Positions 8,688 through 17,837 of a stretch of DNA of 64,000 nt are shown here, one piece after another. Position 1 is the first letter of the stretch. Each line of letters begins with the position of its first letter. The stretch is from the NCBI RefSeq assembly GCF_019598945.1, contig NZ_CP080598.1, positions 4,154,001-4,218,000 on the forward strand, in the 5' to 3' direction. The notes under the pieces are model-generated. The model saw nothing but the letters and a program-made list of their open reading frames with translations. It was not told the DNA's origin and did not search any database. Both the position numbers and the translations under genes were made by a program. The stretch comes from Sphaerospermopsis torques-reginae ITEP-024 (GTDB lineage: Bacteria; Cyanobacteriota; Cyanobacteriia; Cyanobacteriales; Nostocaceae).

Positions 8688-10838
8688 ATGAAAATCCAAT
8701 TTGTTAAACAGCACAGTGAAGAAGACTGTGGTGCAGCCTGTTTGGCGGCAATTGCTAAATATTACGGTCATAATTTTACCATCAGTCGCATTCGTGAAGC
8801 GGTAGGAACAGGACAAACGGGAACTACATTATTAGGTTTAAGACGAGGTGCAGAAACTCTTGGTTTTAAAGCTAATCCAGTTAAAACTTCACCAGAAGTT
8901 CTAGATAGAATGAATGAAGCACCCTTACCAGCCATTATTCACTGGAAAGGAAATCATTGGGTTGTTTTATACGGTAAAAAGGGCAAAAATTATCTCATTG
9001 CCGATCCCGCAGTTGGGGTTCGACATCTTTCTAAAAAAGACTTAATTGATGGTTGGAAAGATTGGTTACTTCTTTTACTAGAACCTGATCCAGTCCGCTT
9101 TTTTGAACAGGAAAGTGATAAAACTGGAGGATTTTGGCGTTTCTTCCGACGAATTTGGATTTATCGCGCCATTTTAGTCCAAGCTTTACCTCTAAATTTA
9201 CTCTTGGGTTTGCTATCTTTAGCTTCTCCTTTCTTACTGCAAATTCTCACTGATGATGTGTTAGTCAGAGGTGACACAAAATTACTTACTACTGTAGCAA
9301 TTTCTGTAGTAGTAATGAACTTTATTTCTAATAGCCTGGCATTTGTACAATCTAACTTAATTGCTCACTTTGCTCAACGCTTACAATTAGGATTAGTTTT
9401 AGATTTTGGTCGGCAAATTCTCCGTTTACCTCTGAGTTATTACGAAGCTCGACGCAGTGGAGAAATTGTCAGCCGTTTGCAAGATATTCAGCAAATTAAT
9501 CAATTAGTTACTCAATTAGTTGTCAGTCTACCCAGCCAATTTTTTATAGCGTTAATTTCCTTGGGTTTCATGATTTTTTATAGCTGGAAGCTGACCACAG
9601 TAGCTTTATTGATTTCTGTGATAATGACTTTATCTACAATCGTTTTCCAGCCAACTTTACAGCAAAAAACCCGTGAACTGTTAGTTCAAGATGCAGAAAA
9701 TCAAGGTGTTTTAGTAGAAACCTTTAAAGGTGCATTAACCCTGAAAACAACTACAGCAGCACCACAGTTTTGGGATGAATTAGAAAGCCGTTTTGGTCGT
9801 TTAGCTAAACTCACATATCGTACTATCCAAATTGGCATCATCAATAATACTTTTTCTGGTTTTATAGCTGGTATTGGTGGCGTGATTCTACTTTGGTTTG
9901 GTGGCTACTTAGTTATTGAACCAGCAGAAAATCTGAGTATTGGAAAACTACTTGCATTTAACTCAATGAATGGTAACTTCTTGGGTTTGATTGGTACTTT
10001 AATCAGTTTTGTTGAAGAATTTACTCGTGCGAAAACCTCTGTAGAAAGGTTAACGGAAGTTATTGATGCCACTCCAGAAAATGAAGGAGATGGTAAAAAG
10101 CCTTTTGCGAAAATCCTGGATAATTATGACATCATTTGTACCAATGTTAATTTTCATTATGCCGGAAGAATTGACCTTTTAGAAGATTTTTCTTTAACCA
10201 TTCCTGGTGGTAAAGTTGTGGCTTTAATTGGTAAATCTGGATGTGGTAAAAGTACCCTGGCTAAATTAATTGCTGGTTTATATCCTCTCCAGTCTGGCAA
10301 TATCCGCATTGGACTTTATAACCTCCAAGACCTTTCTTTAGAAAGTCTGCGTCAACAGGTGGTACTTGTTCCCCAAGATGCCCATTTTTGGAGTCGTTCT
10401 ATTGTGGAAAACTTCCGTTTAGGTTCGCCCTACGTTACATTTGAGCAAATTGTCAGAGCTTGTCAAATTGCAGGTGCTGATGAATTTATTAGTAAATTAC
10501 CGGAAAAATATCAAACTATTTTAGGGGAATTTGGCGCTAATATTTCCGGTGGTCAACGTCAAAGATTAGCTATCGCTAGAGCTATTGTTACAGACCCACC
10601 AATTTTAATTTTAGATGAATCTACAGGTGGACTTGATCCTGTGAGTGAAGGGCAAGTTTTGGATCAATTATTTGCACATCGCCTGGGTAAAACAACAATT
10701 TTAATTAGTCATCGTCCCCAGGTAATTAATCGTGCTGATTGGGTTGTTTTACTAGATCAGGGAAGGTTAAAAATACACGGTTTTTTGCAGGAGTTAAAAG
10801 TAAAAACAGGGGAGCATTTAGATTTTTTAATTCCCTAA
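8688..10838 (+). CDS. peptidase C39 / ABC exporter for double-glycine peptides (PCAT)
   Basis: A 716-residue bifunctional exporter. Residues 1-125 are a C39 cysteine peptidase with oxyanion Gln8, catalytic Cys14 in EEDCGAACLA, His90 in WKGNHWVV and Asp106 in IADPAVG, all present. Residues about 155-450 form the six-helix transmembrane domain. The ATPase domain has Walker A GKSGCGKST near 513, the signature SGGQRQR near 618 and Walker B ILILDEST near 640. It would remove leaders after Gly-Gly and export the peptides across the inner membrane, with the HlyD-type protein 28 bp downstream as periplasmic adaptor. No outer-membrane TolC-type gene is nearby. The catalytic set is intact. Confidence 0.95.
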   Translation: MKIQFVKQHSEEDCGAACLAAIAKYYGHNFTISRIREAVGTGQTGTTLLGLRRGAETLGFKANPVKTSPEVLDRMNEAPLPAIIHWKGNHWVVLYGKKGKNYLIADPAVGVRHLSKKDLIDGWKDWLLLLLEPDPVRFFEQESDKTGGFWRFFRRIWIYRAILVQALPLNLLLGLLSLASPFLLQILTDDVLVRGDTKLLTTVAISVVVMNFISNSLAFVQSNLIAHFAQRLQLGLVLDFGRQILRLPLSYYEARRSGEIVSRLQDIQQINQLVTQLVVSLPSQFFIALISLGFMIFYSWKLTTVALLISVIMTLSTIVFQPTLQQKTRELLVQDAENQGVLVETFKGALTLKTTTAAPQFWDELESRFGRLAKLTYRTIQIGIINNTFSGFIAGIGGVILLWFGGYLVIEPAENLSIGKLLAFNSMNGNFLGLIGTLISFVEEFTRAKTSVERLTEVIDATPENEGDGKKPFAKILDNYDIICTNVNFHYAGRIDLLEDFSLTIPGGKVVALIGKSGCGKSTLAKLIAGLYPLQSGNIRIGLYNLQDLSLESLRQQVVLVPQDAHFWSRSIVENFRLGSPYVTFEQIVRACQIAGADEFISKLPEKYQTILGEFGANISGGQRQRLAIARAIVTDPPILILDESTGGLDPVSEGQVLDQLFAHRLGKTTILISHRPQVINRADWVVLLDQGRLKIHGFLQELKVKTGEHLDFLIP

Positions 10839-10866
10839 TTCAACATAATTAAATTATCAGGTACTT

Positions 10867-12261
10867 ATGCTCTACACTCATAATCAAAAATTTATTCCTT
10901 CAGGAGAAAATGATGAGTTTCTTCCTCCTATTAGTCGTTGGACATCTTTAGCAGGAATATTTCTCATTGGTACTGTTGTTACTGGGATTACGTTATCTTC
11001 ATGGATTAAATATAATGTTACGGTCAAAGTGGATGCTATTGTCCGTCCTACAGGAGAAATTCGTGTGGTGCAATCAGAGATGGAAGGAACTATTAAAAGT
11101 ATCTTTGTAAAGGAAAATCAAGTTGTGAAAACGGGTGATGTTATTGCTCATATTGAAACTGATAAATTGCTCATTAAAAAAAGTGAATTGCAAGGTAATA
11201 TACAACAAGGTAACTTACAAATAATGCAAATAAATGCCCAAATCCGTATTTTAGATAATCAGATTTTGGCTGAAAAACAAGTTACAGAAAAAGTAGTTGC
11301 TGCGGCAAAGGCGGATTTGTTACGCAACGAAAGAGAATATCAAGAACGGCAAATTAATACTAAAGGTGAATTTCTTGCGGCTGAGGCAAATTTGCAAAAA
11401 GCCCAGACAGGTTTACAAAAAGCTCAAGCTGATTTAGAATTTGCTAAATTAGACCGCGATCGCTATGAACAATTATCACAAATCGGTGCAATTGGCCGAC
11501 GGGAATTTGAGCAAAAACAATTGGTTGTGCAACAAACACAATTAACATTAGCATCTGAAAAAAAATCTTTTGACATAGCCAAAATTAAAATGACTTCAGC
11601 GAAAGCTGCTGTTAACCCAACACCAGCAATATTAGTAATGGCAAAAGAACGTATTGCCCAGGAAACTGCTAAAGGTCAAGCTAATATTGCTAGTTTAAAT
11701 AAAGAAAAACAAGCATTAATTGAGCGTCGAGTGCAATTACAAACCCAAATTCAGCAATCTCAAAAAGAACTACAACAAATAGAAAATCAAATCCGCAAAA
11801 GCATTATTGTTGCCACCAGTAACGGTATTATTCTTAAACTCAATTTACGCAATCCTGGTCAAGTAATACGTGCTAGTGAATCTATTGCTGAAATTGTTCC
11901 TAATAATTCTTCTCTCTTTATTAAGGCTATGATTCCTACGAATGAAATTAAAAAAGTCGCCGTTGGGCAAAAAGTCCAATTGCGTGTTAATGCCTGTCCA
12001 TATCCTGATTATGGGACTCTTAAAGGTGTGGTTAAAACCATTTCTCCTGACGTAATTACAACCCAAAATAATAACACAGGTATAGCAACAGCTAGTAATT
12101 ATTTTGAGGCAACAATTGAACCGGAAACTCTTCAATTTGGGAATAGTAATCACCAATGTTATATCCAATCAGGAATGCAAGTAAAAGCTGATATTATTTC
12201 CAGAGAAGAAACAGCATTACAATTTATGCTGAGAAAAGCAAGATTAATTACTGATTTATAA
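10867..12261 (+). CDS. HlyD-family membrane fusion (adaptor) protein
   Basis: A 464-residue adaptor with a single membrane helix at about residues 20-45 (LAGIFLIGTVVTGITL), the first half of a lipoyl-like domain (IRVVQSEMEGTIKSIFVKEN), a long Gln/Lys-rich coiled coil over about residues 90-320, the second lipoyl half (NGIILKLNLRNPGQVI) and a beta-barrel C-terminus. It should join the C39 exporter to an outer-membrane channel so that peptides leave the cell in one step. It follows the exporter by 28 bp and is very likely cotranscribed with it. Confidence 0.92.
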   Translation: MLYTHNQKFIPSGENDEFLPPISRWTSLAGIFLIGTVVTGITLSSWIKYNVTVKVDAIVRPTGEIRVVQSEMEGTIKSIFVKENQVVKTGDVIAHIETDKLLIKKSELQGNIQQGNLQIMQINAQIRILDNQILAEKQVTEKVVAAAKADLLRNEREYQERQINTKGEFLAAEANLQKAQTGLQKAQADLEFAKLDRDRYEQLSQIGAIGRREFEQKQLVVQQTQLTLASEKKSFDIAKIKMTSAKAAVNPTPAILVMAKERIAQETAKGQANIASLNKEKQALIERRVQLQTQIQQSQKELQQIENQIRKSIIVATSNGIILKLNLRNPGQVIRASESIAEIVPNNSSLFIKAMIPTNEIKKVAVGQKVQLRVNACPYPDYGTLKGVVKTISPDVITTQNNNTGIATASNYFEATIEPETLQFGNSNHQCYIQSGMQVKADIISREETALQFMLRKARLITDL

Positions 12262-12301
12262 GCAGGTAGATGGAAGCAAAGAATAAAAATGCAACGTAAG
12301 A

Positions 12302-12328
12302 AGTCAGGAGTCAGGAGTCAGGAGTCAG
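12302..12328. repeat. heptamer tandem repeat (AGTCAGG)
   Basis: Nearly four copies of the heptamer AGTCAGG lie between the adaptor gene and an inverted-repeat element. It is the reverse complement of the CTGACTC tracts elsewhere in the window. Confidence 0.85.
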
Positions 12329-12344
12329 AATATTTGTTTGTAGC

Positions 12345-12458
12345 CAATACTTTTCGGTTAAGATTTTGTTCGCATAGCGTGCATTCCCCCAACCGCCCTT
12401 TTTAAGGGGGATATAGGGGGATCTCAAATACGTAATTTTTGTTAACCGAACAGTATTG
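12345..12458. mobile_element. 114-bp MITE-like element (TTAACCGA termini)
   Basis: Inverted repeats of 17 bp with one mismatch: CAATACTTTTCGGTTAA at the left and TTAACCGAACAGTATTG at the right. Inside are the complementary blocks CCGCCCTTTTTAAGGGGG. The right end overlaps the first codons of the longest frame of the following gene, which argues that the gene's true start is further downstream, at 12496. Confidence 0.7.
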
Positions 12459-12495
12459 CATTACAGTTACTCAAGTCATAAAAATTGTCAAGTTT

Positions 12496-13137
12496 ATGAC
12501 CTATGAACAAAGAATTAAAGAAGCATTACAATGGTGGTCTTATAGACAATCCATAAAACTGTTTCAGGAAGCAGAAAAAATCCGGGACAGTTTGTTACAA
12601 GAAACTTTCACCATTCGTCGCAGTTTAGATGTATTAAAAATAGATCATCCAAATTTATTAATTCAGAATTGCTATGAACACACCAAAAAAATTGATAATT
12701 TTCATCATTCTTTAGTTCAATTGAGCGATCGCTTGTCTCCAGTGTATATTCAAGAGAGTTTACCACTCTCAATCCAGTGCTTATTAGCTCCCTGGGTAGC
12801 ATCTTATTCTCATGTCTATTTTCATATTGATATGCCAGCATATTGGCAACATGAGTCTGTAGAAAGTAGTCTCATAATTCTACGAGCTTTAGAAGAATTA
12901 TTAATAATAACTTTGCGAGAAAATTCTACACCTATTGCAATTTATATCAGTTTACAACTCAAAGAAAATACAAAAAAATTAACTGTCAGAATCACCTATT
13001 CTGATCTATCTAACCTAACATCGTATTCCTATCTACCGGAATTAAATTATCTGAGTGATAGCCTAGAATTTTTAATGTCTGGGCAATGCTTTTACAACAG
13101 TAGCAATCTTAGGATAGCTTGGTATTTTTGTTGGTAA
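12496..13137 (+). CDS. degenerate histidine-kinase-like protein
   Basis: A soluble protein of 213 residues from the ATG at 12496. Its architecture resembles NarX/DesK-type sensor kinases without the catalytic parts. A long helical region (residues 1-85) sits where the dimerisation helices would be, but the expected His is absent (ETFTIRRSLDVL). A C-terminal HATPase-like segment (ILRALEELLIITLRENSTP, then LTVRITYSD) lacks a clear N-box Asn and glycine-rich lid. It is probably a non-catalytic partner of the kinase or regulator two genes on. The upstream frame to 12439 is translated from the end of an inverted-repeat element and is unlikely to be used. It has no membrane segment. Confidence 0.6.
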   Translation: MTYEQRIKEALQWWSYRQSIKLFQEAEKIRDSLLQETFTIRRSLDVLKIDHPNLLIQNCYEHTKKIDNFHHSLVQLSDRLSPVYIQESLPLSIQCLLAPWVASYSHVYFHIDMPAYWQHESVESSLIILRALEELLIITLRENSTPIAIYISLQLKENTKKLTVRITYSDLSNLTSYSYLPELNYLSDSLEFLMSGQCFYNSSNLRIAWYFCW

Positions 13138-13279
13138 GTGTTATTGTCTAGCCAATATTTTCACCAAAATAATTATATTAATTCAGTAAAATTATCCGGG
13201 GTAAGGGTGACATCCCTCATAGCAACTAAACCAACATAAATACAATTTAGGAAAAGCTAATTTTTATTCAGTATTGAAG

Positions 13280-13957
13280 ATGGAACAAATTTTATCAGCC
13301 AATAAATTGCTGAAAATTTTGGTAATTGATGATCACGAATCAGTGTTAAGTGGAACAATTGACATTCTCAAAAAAAACTATCCTAGTGCTGAATTTATAA
13401 CCGCAATTAATGTCAATAATACTCTTGAAGAACTTACCAGTTTTCAGCCTGATTTGATAGTTATGGATCTTTCAATTCCCGAAGAAAAAGGACTGACTGC
13501 GCGACCTGACAACGGTATCCAACTGTTAAAAATTTTGATGCAAAAATATCCTCACTTAAATATTGTTGTCCAAAGCGCCCATGCGAGGACATTGGTACGT
13601 ATTCGTTTGGATATTGATAGTCACAAAGGAGGTTTTACTATTGCTGATAAAAGCCTCTCAACCCAGGAAATGTTAACAAGAGTAGATTGGGCATTACAAG
13701 GATTAACTCATACAAAAGATATCAAAGGAATTTACTCAGGATTAGAAGTAAAACCCGAATGGTTAAAAGTCCTAAATTTGGCTTTTCAAGAAGGATTACA
13801 AGATAAAGCAATTGCTGAAAAAATGTGTGTATCTGAGCGCATGGTGCGTCATTATTGGAGTAAGTTACAAGATGCTTTAAACGTTTACCCAGAGGAAGGT
13901 AAAAATATCCGTATTCAAACAGAAAATAAAGCGAGATCAGAAGGGTTGATTGATTAA
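13280..13957 (+). CDS. NarL/LuxR-family response regulator
   Basis: A 225-residue regulator. The receiver domain (residues about 10-135) has ILVIDDHESV at the acidic pocket and phospho-acceptor Asp63 in LIVMDLS. The usual receiver Lys position is replaced by a divergent AHARTLVR/ADKSLSTQE region. The C-terminal helix-turn-helix (LAFQEGLQDKAIAEKMCVSE, continuing MVRHYWSKL) is of the LuxR type and should bind DNA. A TTG six bases upstream is in frame, but the ATG at 13280 is preferred. It sits between two kinase-like genes, and its likeliest target is the peptide/export operon upstream, which is inference from position. Confidence 0.88.
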   Translation: MEQILSANKLLKILVIDDHESVLSGTIDILKKNYPSAEFITAINVNNTLEELTSFQPDLIVMDLSIPEEKGLTARPDNGIQLLKILMQKYPHLNIVVQSAHARTLVRIRLDIDSHKGGFTIADKSLSTQEMLTRVDWALQGLTHTKDIKGIYSGLEVKPEWLKVLNLAFQEGLQDKAIAEKMCVSERMVRHYWSKLQDALNVYPEEGKNIRIQTENKARSEGLID

Positions 13958-14043
13958 TGATTACTGATAGCTGAATACTAACAAATAACCATTTCAATTC
14001 TGTCAATTTTCAATTGTCAATTGTCAATTAATATTTAAAGCTT

Positions 14044-14973
14044 ATGCAGTCTAAATTTTGGATGAAAATGAAATCGGGATGGCAAAATATCTGGATGTTA
14101 AACACATATCCAGTCACAAATATTATAGTGATTAGTATTGTCATCTCTAACTTAGTCAGTGCCAGTTATGTACTATTAACTTGGGGTTGCTTAATTCCAA
14201 AATTTTCCGCAATTATAGTCTTAGCTTTAAATGCTATAGCTATCACAGGTATATATCACTATAGCCAAATCGTTAAATCGGGAATTAAAGCTAGAAAAGC
14301 GATGATTGAAGTTGCATTTGAAACCATCCATAACGGACCACTACAAACTCTCAATAGGGTTTTAAGATTGGTGAAGTTACAAGATTTATCAATTAAGAAA
14401 ATGCTACCGGAGTTAGAAAAAGACCTAGAAAATTTAAACCAAGAATTAAGGGGAATTTATGAATTTTGGCAACAGGAAAACCTCACACATCAAGAAATAA
14501 ACCTTTACTTAGGAAACAGTATAATTATCAATTTACAAGAACCTCTGCACGAAATTCTCTATCAAGTTTATAGTCACACCTTAGAAAGAGATTTTCCTTG
14601 CTTTAGAACCATCAAATTAAAAATTCGTAATTTTGAACCTATAGACGAACACTGTTTAACTATTGAAGACAAACGAGGAATTTGCAGATTTTTGGAGGAA
14701 GCTTTGTGTAATGTCGGTAAATATGCTATGGGAGCAACCTGTCTCAAAGTTACTTGCTCTTTATCTATGGGTTGGTACACACTCAGTATTGTAGATGATG
14801 GTTTAGGCGTTAATTCATCTGTTAACTCATCTAGGAGGGAAGGTCAGGGAACAAAACAGTTTAAAAATTTAGCCCGACAAATTAAAGGTAAATTTCAACG
14901 CCTTCCCATGTATCCTCAAGGAACTATTTGTGAGTTATCTTGGCCTGGTTATCTTGTGAGTTATGATAAATAA
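14044..14973 (+). CDS. membrane sensor histidine kinase (NarX/DesK-like)
   Basis: A 309-residue sensor kinase. Two transmembrane helices (about 25-47 and 54-74) are joined by a very short loop, so sensing is probably within the membrane or of a small ligand. The dimerisation/phosphotransfer segment contains His96 in FETIHNGPLQTL. The HATPase domain has FLEEALCNVGKYA (N-box) and IVDDGLGV (G1 box), then a lid segment GQGTKQFKNLARQI. It follows the response regulator by 86 bp and should phosphorylate it. Together with the two preceding genes it looks like a dedicated control unit for the exported peptides. Confidence 0.88.
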   Translation: MQSKFWMKMKSGWQNIWMLNTYPVTNIIVISIVISNLVSASYVLLTWGCLIPKFSAIIVLALNAIAITGIYHYSQIVKSGIKARKAMIEVAFETIHNGPLQTLNRVLRLVKLQDLSIKKMLPELEKDLENLNQELRGIYEFWQQENLTHQEINLYLGNSIIINLQEPLHEILYQVYSHTLERDFPCFRTIKLKIRNFEPIDEHCLTIEDKRGICRFLEEALCNVGKYAMGATCLKVTCSLSMGWYTLSIVDDGLGVNSSVNSSRREGQGTKQFKNLARQIKGKFQRLPMYPQGTICELSWPGYLVSYDK

Positions 14974-15010
14974 ATCCTCATTTTGAGTTAGAGGAAGGCT
15001 AGAAAACGCT

Positions 15011-15958
15011 GTGCAGATAACATTTTTAGGAACAAGTTCTGGTGTACCTACAAGATCACGTAATGTTTCCAGTGTGGCACTGAGATTACCACAACGGGCA
15101 GAACTATGGTTGTTTGACTGTGGTGAAGGTACACAGCATCAAATTTTGCGGAGTGATCTGAAAATTAGCCAACTCTCCCGAATTTTTATCACCCATCTCC
15201 ACGGAGATCATATTTTTGGTTTGATGGGACTTTTAGCCAGTTGTGGTTTAGCTGGTAATGTGGAACGAGTTGATATCTATGGTCCTGCTGGGTTAAATGA
15301 ATATCTGCAAAGCGCCTCACGTTACTCACACACCCATTTTTCTTACCCCATCAAAGTACATACTGTTCAACCAGGGGTAATTTACGAAGATGATGAATTT
15401 ATTGTTAGCTGTGGTTTGTTACATCACCGCATTACAGCTTTTGGTTATCGTGTAGAAGAAAAAGACAGAACCGGACGCTTTGATGTGGAAAAAGCTAAAA
15501 CTCTACAAATTCCTTCTGGTCCTATTTATGGCAAACTCAAACGTGGTGAAACCGTAACCCTGGAAGATGGAAGAGTAATTAATGGTAGTGAATTATGTGG
15601 ACCTACGGAAATTGGCCGCAAATTTGCCTATTGTACAGATACTGTTTATTGTGATGGTGCTGTCAAATTAGCCCAGGATGCAGATGTATTAATTCATGAA
15701 GCTACCTTTGCCCATCAAGATGCAGATATGGCTTTTCAACGATTACATTCTACCAGCACAATGGCAGCACAAACAGCTTATGTCGCTGGGGTAAATCAAT
15801 TAATTATGACTCATTTTAGTCCTCGTTATACTCCTGGTAATGCTATTGAGTTAAAAGATTTGTTGAAGGAAGCCCGTGCGATTTTTCCTAATACTATCAT
15901 GGCGCATGATTTTATGATTTATGATATACCTAGAAGGCGAGAAGTTGTGAAAAATTAG
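15011..15958 (+). CDS. rnz: ribonuclease Z (tRNA 3' processing endonuclease)
   Basis: A 315-residue metallo-beta-lactamase-fold enzyme that removes 3' trailers from tRNA precursors. It begins with the family signature [20 protein letters not shown]. The zinc motif [10 protein letters not shown] supplies His62, His64, Asp66 and His67, and later ligands lie in [11 protein letters not shown] and MTHFSPRY. The start is a GTG at 15011, which gives the canonical N-terminus. The length fits bacterial short-form RNase Z (about 300-320). It lies 37 bp behind the kinase gene but is a housekeeping gene. Confidence 0.96.
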   Translation: MQITFLGTSSGVPTRSRNVSSVALRLPQRAELWLFDCGEGTQHQILRSDLKISQLSRIFITHLHGDHIFGLMGLLASCGLAGNVERVDIYGPAGLNEYLQSASRYSHTHFSYPIKVHTVQPGVIYEDDEFIVSCGLLHHRITAFGYRVEEKDRTGRFDVEKAKTLQIPSGPIYGKLKRGETVTLEDGRVINGSELCGPTEIGRKFAYCTDTVYCDGAVKLAQDADVLIHEATFAHQDADMAFQRLHSTSTMAAQTAYVAGVNQLIMTHFSPRYTPGNAIELKDLLKEARAIFPNTIMAHDFMIYDIPRRREVVKN

Positions 15959-15970
15959 AATTTAGTACAG

Positions 15971-16003
<33 letters not shown>

Positions 16004-16083
16004 TTGATATCATTAAATTAAAATTAATACTGACCCAATTTATAATATTAATATAATTGATTCCTAATAGTAGAGGTCAAACT

Positions 16084-16302
16084 ATGAACCTTGAACAAGC
16101 AGTGTTAGAAAATTTGCGAGAATTACCAACCGATAAACAACAAGAAGTTTTAGATTTTATTCAATTTCTCAAACATAAATTACCACCAAAAAAACCAAGT
16201 CCTAGTTTTTACGGGTTATGGAGTGACTTGGATCTAAATATTACAGAACAAGATATTACAGAAATTCGCCAAGAAATGTGTTTCACGCTAACCTATAAAT
16301 AA
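16084..16302 (+). CDS. DUF2281-like small antitoxin-type protein
   Basis: A 72-residue protein starting MNLEQAVLENLRELPTDKQQ, with the pattern L-P-x-x-K-Q-Q-E-V-L-D-F-I-x-F-L found in DUF2281 proteins, which often stand in for antitoxins in cyanobacterial toxin-antitoxin clusters. The C-terminus (LNITEQDITEIRQEM) fits the same family. No toxin gene follows directly. The next frame (16323) is another small protein of unknown role. The ATG at 16084 is preferred over an upstream TTG. Confidence 0.65.
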   Translation: MNLEQAVLENLRELPTDKQQEVLDFIQFLKHKLPPKKPSPSFYGLWSDLDLNITEQDITEIRQEMCFTLTYK

Positions 16303-16322
16303 ACATACCCTGTTTAACCAAA

Positions 16323-16700
16323 ATGGCGCAACTAACAATTCAAGTACCGGATGAACTAGCAACCCGTTTACAACCTATATTACATCGTCTTCCAGAACTG
16401 CTTTCACAACTGCTAGAAACATATACACCAGAAACATTAACTTTAAATAATTCTAGCGATACTCCTGCAACTTATACTGAGGTTTTGGACTTTTTAATTA
16501 AACAACCAACACCGGAACAAATAGCTAAATTCAAAGTTTCTAGCCACGCACAAATAAGGCTAGAAGAGTTATTAGAAAAAAACCGTAGGGGTACAATTTC
16601 CGAAACTGAAAGCAGTGAGTTAGATATTTATGAACAGCTAGATCAATTAATGATTTTACTTAAAGCTAGAGCTTACAGTGTAATTAAAAATGACAAATAA
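16323..16700 (+). CDS. hypothetical protein translationally coupled to an HNH nuclease
   Basis: A 125-residue protein that begins like small DNA-binding or antitoxin proteins ([19 protein letters not shown], a ribbon-helix-like start) and continues as a charged helical region ([20 protein letters not shown]) seen in several cyanobacterial proteins encoded beside HNH nucleases. Its last 11 bases overlap the HNH gene start, so the two are probably translated together. The function is unknown. It may bind or restrain the nuclease, which is inference from the overlap only. Confidence 0.65.
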   Translation: MAQLTIQVPDELATRLQPILHRLPELLSQLLETYTPETLTLNNSSDTPATYTEVLDFLIKQPTPEQIAKFKVSSHAQIRLEELLEKNRRGTISETESSELDIYEQLDQLMILLKARAYSVIKNDK

Positions 16701-17103
16701 TGCCATTTCTGCTAGTTTACGTCAATTAGTCATAGAACGTGCTAAAGGACGTTGTGAATATTGTTTAATTCATCAAGACTTTTCTATTTACACACACGAA
16801 ATTGATCATATTATTGCTGTTAAACATGGAGGTGAAACTTTAGAGGAAAATCTGGCTTTATCTTGTTTACCTTGTAATCGTCATAAAGGATCTGATTTTG
16901 CTACTCTTGATTCAAGTAATGGGGAAATTATTCGTTTATTTCATCCCAGATTACAAATTTGGAATGAACATTTTACTTTAAAAAATGCAGAAATTATTGG
17001 TACTACTGCTATTGGTAGAGCTACATCACGGTTATTGATGTTTAATACTTCCAGTAGAGTGCGATCGCGTAAATCATTAATTGCTCAAAATTTGTACCCT
17101 TAA
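16690..17103 (+). CDS. HNH endonuclease
   Basis: A 137-residue HNH-type nuclease. The zinc-binding Cys pairs are GRCEYCL (Cys22, Cys25) and [11 protein letters not shown], and the core motif [12 protein letters not shown] lies between them. This order (CxxC, H-x-IDHI, CxxCNxxKG) is typical of free-standing HNH proteins of defence and mobile loci. It overlaps the preceding gene by 11 bp. Target specificity cannot be told. All conserved metal and catalytic residues are present. Confidence 0.85.
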   Translation: MTNNAISASLRQLVIERAKGRCEYCLIHQDFSIYTHEIDHIIAVKHGGETLEENLALSCLPCNRHKGSDFATLDSSNGEIIRLFHPRLQIWNEHFTLKNAEIIGTTAIGRATSRLLMFNTSSRVRSRKSLIAQNLYP

Positions 17104-17132
17104 TTTAGATGAGTTTTACAGGAGGTTTGACC

Positions 17133-17399
17133 ATGACATTACAAGAAATAATTAAATCTCTGGATGATTTATCTATAGAAGATAAAACTTCTTTGTTGAA
17201 AATTATTGAGTCTCAATTATTCCAAATCAAAGAACAGGAAAAACGCTCACAGAATAAAGGAGATAGTTTTTGGCAGGGAGTTTTAAAATTTAGAGAAACA
17301 ATTGAAAGAGAAGGAATTGAATTTACAGATGAAGATTTTGCGAATCTGAGAGATCGTAGTCCAGGATTTAAGGATTTACAGGATGTTTTTAATATATGA
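17133..17399 (+). CDS. small antitoxin-like protein
   Basis: An 88-residue acidic helical protein from the ATG at 17133, which has a strong AGGAGG ribosome site 8 bases upstream. The N-terminal segment (LQEIIKSLDDLSIEDKTSLL) and the C-terminal FTDEDFANLRDRSPG resemble VapB-type antitoxins encoded with PIN toxins in cyanobacteria, where the second part wraps the toxin. No PIN gene follows within the next 80 bases; the next two genes form their own pair. It could be an orphan antitoxin. Confidence 0.6.
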   Translation: MTLQEIIKSLDDLSIEDKTSLLKIIESQLFQIKEQEKRSQNKGDSFWQGVLKFRETIEREGIEFTDEDFANLRDRSPGFKDLQDVFNI

Positions 17400-17481
17400 T
17401 AAAATAAATAATATTTTAAATTGTAATTAATGAGTGTATAGGTGTATGATATCACAACTACATTATGAGGAATAAATAATT

Positions 17482-17820
17482 ATGTCTCAATCTGATTTAA
17501 TCAATAAACCAGAATTAAGTAACAATGTTGCAGAAAATCATCTCACAGAAATTTTACGAGAAATTCAAGCAACACCTAAAGAATATTGGCAAAATTTATT
17601 ACAAATGATGCGAGTATTTCGAGAAAGTGTTACTTTTAAACCCGAACTTTCTAATCATTCACAATCAGAAATAGACGCACAACAAAAAATTTTAAATCAA
17701 CAACATCAAGCACTCAAAGAATTAACCAAAGAGTGGTTAGAAGAAGGAGAAGAAGAAGAACAAACAGAAACTTGGGAATATTTACGCCAAAAACAAGAAA
17801 TTGATGATAATCCTTTTTAA
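17482..17820 (+). CDS. antitoxin-like partner of the PIN protein
   Basis: A 112-residue, strongly acidic helical protein (EEGEEEEQTETWEYLRQKQE at the C-terminus). It lies 17 bp upstream of a PIN-domain gene in the arrangement of antitoxin then toxin. I see no DNA-binding motif. It is probably the neutralising partner, judged by position and charge rather than by a recognised domain. Confidence 0.6.
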   Translation: MSQSDLINKPELSNNVAENHLTEILREIQATPKEYWQNLLQMMRVFRESVTFKPELSNHSQSEIDAQQKILNQQHQALKELTKEWLEEGEEEEQTETWEYLRQKQEIDDNPF

Positions 17821-17837
17821 GATCAATCTTACTTGAT

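Noticed and set aside
12439-12495. Extended start of the degenerate kinase gene
   Set aside because: The codons fall in the right end of an inverted-repeat element and use a TTG start.
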